Source: Beroe ovata (lineage: Eukaryota; Ctenophora; Nuda; Beroida; Beroidae). Taken from it: DNA of 13,086 nt. A program made the position numbers and the translations under genes. Each line of letters begins with the position of its first letter. Position 1 is the stretch's first letter. The DNA lies in assembly GCA_946803715.1 (NCBI GenBank), contig CAMPET010000202.1, positions 120,967-134,052 on the forward strand. Reading direction: 5' to 3'. Below, in pieces: positions 9,022 through 13,086 of this stretch. The notes under the pieces were generated by a model. It had not been told where the DNA came from and made no database searches. It saw only the letters and a program-made list of their open reading frames with translations.

Positions 9022-9064
9022 GTGTCACTGGGTGTCACTGGTGGTGTCACTGGTGGTGTCACTG
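9022..9064. repeat. GTGTCACTG tandem array over the CEP85 stop codon
   Basis: Four exact GTGTCACTG copies lie at 9022, 9032, 9044 and 9056, with periods of 10, 12 and 12. The copy at 9056-9064 contains the CEP85 stop (TGA on the minus strand), and the array continues into the presumed 3' UTR. Confidence 0.85.
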
Positions 9065-9151
9065 GGTGGGGCACTTGCTGCCCACTTCCTCCGCATATAT
9101 CTCACTGATCTGGTTGCGGAGATACTCTATGTTCGTTCTCACTGACTGAAT
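9059..9151 (-). CDS. CEP85: CEP85-like exon H (terminal, with stop)
   Basis: The acceptor is TTTTCCCCCCAATAG. Thirty codons end in ISEIYAEEVGSKCPTQ followed by TGA at 9061-9059. The ending resembles the SDRYAQDMG...TQ terminus of vertebrate CEP85, including the final TQ. The TGA sits in the first unit of a GTGTCACTG tandem array. I see no clear AATAAA-type poly(A) signal on the minus strand close downstream. Confidence 0.82.
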   Translation of the reverse strand: MQSVRTNIEYLRNQISEIYAEEVGSKCPTQ

Positions 9152-12100
9152 CTATTGGGGGGAAAAGGGGTGGGAGTTAGAGTGAGGAATATGACTTGCG
9201 AGGATTGAGGAGTGAGGATGAAACTGAAAGACAGCATCCTAAAAATGGCGTTTTCATCAGGTGGAGTTGAGCTCAGTTATTGGCTTTCTGGAGTCACAAA
9301 TGCGGGAAAATGTGACTACCCAAAGCAATTGACTATCATTCTCACATGTTTGAGTTGGTCCTCAATAGTTAGATCTGACGAGGAAACAGGTCCGGGACTA
9401 TTTCCCAAACCGAGGAGAAGAGAGAGGTCCAGCTGCTGACCCGTTGCTCGCATCTGACACACCTGCGGAGGGGGATGTTAAACACAAGGAAATATTTTCA
9501 GGAGGAATTAGTGAATAAATAGTGATAACTCAAGTCAATTTCAAGTGATGTCTCATGTTTATCTGATGGATCATCACACATCACTGAAAACACTGTCCCC
9601 CATCCTCAACTATCCTCAACTATCATACTCTGATGAATCTTTTCAAAAGTGATGAATATCTCTGATACCAAGTGATGATTGGTGACAATAAGTGATGAAT
9701 GGTGATATCAAGTTATGATTGATGATACCAAGTGATGATACCAAGTGATGAATGGTGAAATCAAGTGACATCAAGTGATGAATCTGATACCAAGTGATGA
9801 ATCTGATACCAAGTGATGAATGGTGAAATCAAGTGACATCAAGTGATGAGACTAACCTCGACAATACTCTGGAGGTCCCTGAACGCGAGATGCAACTCTG
9901 TCATGAGGAGCTCGTTGTCACCAACCTGACACTCCTCCTTGTCCGTGTAATTACGGAGTTGTGTTGTCAGTGTGGTGTTGTCAGCCTCCAGATCAGACAC
10001 CTTGCGTTGGAGTGTTTCCACCTGGAGAGTGGTGAAAGTTGAAGGATGGTGACAGTGGGTTATAGATAAAGAGAGCATGGACCCGATAGACCCACAAGAG
10101 CGATACTGAACACGATAGACCCAAGAGAGGGATACTGCCTGGCTCTAGACAGCCGGAGCTGCCACGAGGGGGAACAGGGGGAGCAAGACGGTAAGAAAAG
10201 TGGGTGACAGTGGGTTGTTAGGAGTAGAACTGAAGAGAGATTTATTGGAGCGAAGGACAACGAATTCAACTATGTATTCTTTTTATTAATTCTATGGGTA
10301 TTTCATAGAGAAGTTAAATAAACACTGAGAGGTTTGAAGACGGACGTAAGATCGGGATTATCTGTGGAGAATGATCTTAAAAGACGGTTGCTAGGCAACG
10401 GTTGCTAAGACACCACAGTTGCTATGGACATTGGACACCAACCTGATCAACGTGATCCTCGAGTTTTAGTTTCATCTCCTCCACCTCCCTCCCCCTCTCC
10501 TCAACCAGCCTGGTCAATTCCTTGTTCACTTCCAGCTCATTGCTGTACTTCTCGTAATAACCTCCAACCTGGGACAGTGTGATTGGTTAGTAATTGGGTA
10601 GTAAGTGGTCGGTAATTGGGCAATTAAGTAACGTGATTTTTCTGAAATATGTTTGAGGAAATTGTCGAGTTCGGTGTAACAATTTCCCGAAAAACTTGTA
10701 TCCTCGATGTTTTACACAATACAGTCAATTGTGTATTTCCCGGTTTCCAATAAATTCGAGATCAGGTGAAACAACCAATTAATTAATTGCTGACAACCTG
10801 GTATTTAATTGCAGTTGTCGTGATAATATGAGAGAAAAATAATAATTTTAGAGTATAGAGGGACGGTATAAATCACGATTTTTGAATTTTGCCCCAATTT
10901 CTACGTTTGGAACTGTATTGTAAGACAATTATGGAGCTAACAGGTCCAAAATCTAGGAATCAGAATGGAGATTTTGCCCTAATTTCCATGCAAACCAGGT
11001 CATGAGCATAATTAGAATCAGGATTGTGGAAATAATAATTACCAGGTTTTTGGAGCTTTCTTTCTGCTCGGACAGCACTGAAATTTCCTTCTTCAGGGTC
11101 TCGATCTGCTTCTCCATTTTGGTTTTCTCTGATTCCACCTGAATAGGGCGGGGAGCCGGGATAAGTGAATGAGGTGAGGGAATATAAGGGAAAATATGAT
11201 AAAAGAAAATAGGGAATGAAAGGTAGGGAAAGATATGCGGGTTTAGAAATAAAAGGTAGGAAGTGAAGGTGCCACTGCGCCAAACTTCATATTCAAATTT
11301 GAAAAATTCTGAATCATACAAAGATGAAATTATGTAACCAAGTTCTCCAAATTCCCACCTTCTGAAGTTCTTGCCGAGACTGTACCGCATTCTGGGATTT
11401 CAGCACGGTATTCTGTTTCTCAAACTTCTGAACACTTTCCCTAAGATCGATACACTTCTTCTGATACTTTTTCAGTTCTAGATCCTTCTGTTTGGAGTCC
11501 TTGGTCGTCTCGCCACTTCGTTTTTGTTCCTCTTGCAGACTTTTGTTTTCGTCGGTGACTTGTGCAAGCTGCAAGAGAGACGAAGATTAGAGAATAAGAT
11601 ATCAGGAAGAAGGATGGTTCTTCTAGTCATGGAAACAGCAAAGAAGTAAGTTTCGAGCTATTCGAGAAATTCGATTCTAATAAGGAATTGACCACGCCCA
11701 TATTTCTACGAATTAAATTGATAAGGATCTAACCTTTTCCTTGAGTTCCTTGAACTCGTTGACAGTTGGTAGAGTTGTCAGGTAATCCTGTAACCGTGCG
11801 AACTTCCGGTTGATTGAATTCTTCTCTTCGATCAGCTTGTCTTTGTCCTAGCGAGAGAAGAGAAATTCTACATCCATAATCAACATATTTCTCAAGAGTA
11901 AAGATTGGATAATTTGTAATTAAGAAAAGAAAAAAATACCGAATCGATGCCGTGATCTTCATCAGTCTCCTTACCCACATAATTAAGATTAGAAAGAAAT
12001 GGATGGCGAACGATTTCCAGCCCCAAACCCCCATACCTGTTGTAGAGACTCTATTCTCTGAATAGCCGCATCACCGCCTCCTCCCCCCACTGCCACCCCA

Positions 12101-12321
12101 TCCAACCTCGCCTCCAACTGCTTGACATAGAGCCGCAATCGAGCCACCTCACCCCGGTCATCTGCCACAGTCCGGTATCCGCCAGGCTCGGAAGTGCGGT
12201 GGTAGGGAGGTTTGGCGATACCGGAATCTGATCTGATGTCGATACCGCTGAGAGGAGTGAGGTTTAAACTGGGGTAGCGCGAGGGATCAGATTCCGTGGG
12301 GGGGGGCAAAAGTTTGAGATT
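9059..12321 (-). CDS. CEP85: CEP85/CEP85L-family centrosomal coiled-coil protein, split gene, N-terminus not in model
   Basis: Seen: eight minus-strand exons with GT-AG borders (12321-12037, 11847-11734, 11568-11359, 11138-11043, 10568-10443, 10021-9857, 9462-9346, 9151-9059) join in one frame of about 401 codons ending in TGA. All seven internal junctions are phase 0. The product is hydrophilic: a short Pro/Ser/Gly-rich leader, then coiled coil from about residue 60 to 330, then a conserved tail. Family match, from my memory of human CEP85: QRIE followed by a YLxxLPT block (residues 88-124), DLQ...DLSLLLGL (about 325-351), and an end of type ISxxYAxxxG...TQ. Known role: CEP85 acts at the centrosome, binds STIL and promotes PLK4-driven centriole duplication; it also restrains NEK2A-dependent centrosome separation. 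Human CEP85 is about 760 residues, and the part seen matches its C-terminal half. No in-frame ATG lies in the first exon before a TGA just upstream of its acceptor, so an upstream start exon must exist. CEP85 and CEP85L cannot be separated here; the gene may predate that split. Confidence 0.8.
9346..9462 (-). CDS. CEP85: CEP85-like exon G (LSLLLG block)
   Basis: The acceptor is CCTCCGCAG and the donor is AAACAT|GTGAGA. The 39 codons include RATGQQLDLSLLLGLG, which resembles the QRAQGxxxNLSLLLG segment near the CEP85 C-terminus (recalled family sequence). This is one of the two best family markers in the gene. Confidence 0.85.
9648..9849. repeat. Minisatellite in CEP85 intron 6
   Basis: This is about 200 bp of degenerate repeats built from AAGTGATGA plus ATCTGATACC or ATGGTGAAATC. 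A 45-bp block at 9737-9781 recurs exactly at 9805-9849, an offset of 68 bp. On the minus strand the array starts six bases after the intron 6 donor GT. Confidence 0.85.
9857..10021 (-). CDS. CEP85: CEP85-like exon F
   Basis: The acceptor is ACTCTCCAG and the donor is GTCGAG|GTTAGT. The 55 codons run from VETLQRKVSDLEADN to FRDLQSIVE. The final DLQS aligns with the DLQ that precedes the LSLLLG block in CEP85. The intron 6 minisatellite begins within a few bases of this donor. Confidence 0.8.
10083..10140. repeat. Imperfect tandem repeat in CEP85 intron 5
   Basis: Two copies, about 29 bp apart, of CGATAGACCCA followed by a purine-rich stretch and GATACTG. A separate GTGACAGTGGGTT pair lies near 10050 and 10203. 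No function is suggested. Confidence 0.6.
10387..10430. promoter_or_regulatory. RFX X-box cluster in CEP85 intron 5
   Basis: GTTGCTAGGCAAC at 10387-10399 is a full palindromic X-box; its reverse complement is GTTGCCTAGCAAC. Two further left half-sites follow in the same orientation: GTTGCTAAGAC at 10401-10411 and GTTGCTATGGACA at 10418-10430. Binding by RFX proteins is inferred from the known motif. RFX factors control ciliary and centriolar genes in animals. Confidence 0.55.
10443..10568 (-). CDS. CEP85: CEP85-like exon E
   Basis: The acceptor is CTGTCCCAG and the donor is GATCAG|GTTGGT. The 42 codons start VGGYYEKYSNELEVNKEL and continue as a Glu/Arg-rich coiled coil. The frame is open and phase 0 on both sides. 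Confidence 0.75.
11043..11138 (-). CDS. CEP85: CEP85-like exon D
   Basis: The acceptor is CCCTATTCAG and the donor is AACCTG|GTAATT. The 32 codons, starting VESEKTKMEKQIETLKKE, are continuous coiled coil. The upstream intron is 220 bp and the downstream intron is 474 bp, the longest in the gene. Confidence 0.78.
11359..11568 (-). CDS. CEP85: CEP85-like exon C
   Basis: The acceptor is TCTCTTGCAG and the donor is CAGAAG|GTGGGA. The 70 codons are Lys/Glu/Gln-rich heptad coiled coil with no Pro, from LAQVTDENKSL to SRQELQK. This is a strong helix prediction but carries no family-specific motif by itself. Confidence 0.8.
11734..11847 (-). CDS. CEP85: CEP85-like exon B
   Basis: The acceptor is CTCGCTAG|GAC and the donor is AAAAG|GTTAGA. 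It encodes 38 codons of charged coiled coil containing LQDYLTTLPT, which matches the YLADLPT block of human CEP85 (family knowledge from memory). The flanking introns are 189 bp (upstream) and 165 bp (downstream). Confidence 0.8.
12037..12321 (-). CDS. CEP85: CEP85-like exon A (first exon recognised)
   Basis: The acceptor is ATTCAAG at 12322 and up; the donor is CAACAG|GTATGG. The exon has 95 codons. It starts with a disordered Pro/Ser/Gly-rich stretch that reads through a run of nine C (PPP) and a five-glycine run, then turns helical (EVARLRLYVKQLEARLDG). It ends with an AIQRIESLQQ segment leading into the coiled coil. The acceptor is uncertain: two more pyrimidine-rich acceptors lie inside the exon (CTACCCCAG and CCTCTCAG), but they would give phase 2 rather than the phase 0 used everywhere else. 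The exon has no internal Met. Confidence 0.7.
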
Positions 12322-12724
12322 CTTGAATCAACAATTCACAAAATGTGGTGATGAGGTATAAAAGATATGGGGTAGGGTGGGATGTACAAACAGACACGAA
12401 ACAACACGTTACAGTGAAATAATACAACCATCCGCATCCCCAACAAAATTCCCTCTTCAATTTCATGACCCCCAAATTGATGTTGACTTATTCTAACGAA
12501 GAAATGACATGATATTATGTAAATTAACTGTAAATCATATTGGAGGGACAGCAGGTCATTTATATAACTGAAAACTTCATCTCAGTCACTACTTAATTAA
12601 CAGTAGTAATGCAACACTACCTACTTCACAACACTATCTCTTGTCTGTCGTTTCATCATACAACTCTATGAAATCAGACCAGCATTCCAGCTCTCAGATA
12701 AAACTCCACATCTCACAGTTTTAC

Positions 12725-13060
12725 AATCTATGACGTCACAATAAATTGTTGGCCCAGCGCTTTATTATACTGGAGCGCCATTAGAAGCAAAAGCTGGCTC
12801 TAACTCGCTATCTGAGTATCTTCGTGAGGACCTATTTGCAGGCCCACATAGCAGTACAAACCGGAAGTCGATTGCCGATATGATGAATCTCTATATCATG
12901 GTTCATGACTTCATAAAAGGAGTTCGATGTCACAGCTCAGTCATGAATGAACTTTCTCAGATATCAAGGCTCCCACTTCTCATATATTAAGACTGATGAC
13001 GACATGAATTCACTATTCAGTTCAGCTCTATCATAAGACTGATGACGTCACAAGTTCAGT
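12725..13060 (-). promoter_or_regulatory. Putative CEP85 upstream region with CRE and ETS motifs
   Basis: Seen: TGACGTCA (CRE) at 12731-12738 and 13043-13050, a near-CRE TGACGACA near 12992, and CCGGAAGT (ETS/GABP type) at 12861-12868. A 13-base core AAGACTGATGACG is repeated near 12985 and 13036. CRE plus ETS is typical of animal housekeeping promoters. A short frame beginning ATGGCGCTCCAG on the minus strand (near 12780) could be a start exon, but no good donor follows. The promoter assignment is inferred from position upstream of the first recognised exon. Confidence 0.35.
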
Positions 13061-13086
13061 TGAGAGCAGAGTATCTCCTTCCCCCA

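Noticed and set aside
10953-11390. 145-codon minus-strand frame
   Set aside because: It is exon D (11043-11138) extended into both introns; only the central part is coiled coil and it is bounded by consensus splice sites.
11729-12034. 101-codon minus-strand frame over intron 1 and exon B
   Set aside because: It reads exon B in the wrong frame; the in-frame version has proper splice sites and joins the other exons in phase 0.

Overview
The window looks like AT-rich nuclear DNA from an invertebrate animal. The only gene that can be modelled with confidence is split by short GT-AG introns (165 to 474 bp). The rest is sparse intergenic DNA with CA/GT microsatellites, minisatellites and animal-type cis elements (CRE, ETS, E-box/CLEAR, CArG, RFX X-box). 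Nothing resembles a bacterial operon, and Shine-Dalgarno sites, IS elements and CRISPR arrays are absent. A compact early-branching animal such as a sponge would fit, but the sequence alone does not fix the species.

Right third (about 9059-13086): a minus-strand gene of the CEP85/CEP85L centrosomal coiled-coil family. I assembled eight exons by hand: 12321-12037, 11847-11734, 11568-11359, 11138-11043, 10568-10443, 10021-9857, 9462-9346 and 9151-9059. Every exon is a multiple of three and every junction is phase 0. The joined frame gives about 401 codons ending in TGA. The identification rests mainly on the C-terminus (DLSLLLG block, then a YAEEVG...TQ end) and a YLTTLPT block. The N-terminal start exon was not found. 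Upstream sequence (12730-13060) carries two CREs and an ETS site and may be the promoter. Intron 5 holds a cluster of RFX X-box motifs, intron 6 a minisatellite, and the stop codon lies inside a GTGTCACTG tandem array.

Middle (about 3500-9050): mostly non-coding. It contains a tRNA-like sequence with intact A and B boxes inside a 305-bp inverted repeat (7062-7366), a triplet of perfect CArG boxes at 22-bp period (7870-7923), CpG-rich patches (5840-5950 and 8690-8900), a nested hairpin element (5123-5230), and a plausible minus-strand terminal coding exon ending at 3503 that I cannot assign to a family.

Left third (1-3500): no convincing gene. It has two clusters of CACGTG E-boxes (45-82 and 1913-2216), several of them matching the CLEAR form GTCACGTGAC, a CRE, and short repeats. 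Apart from CEP85, coding calls are tentative because short plausible frames arise easily in AT-rich DNA.
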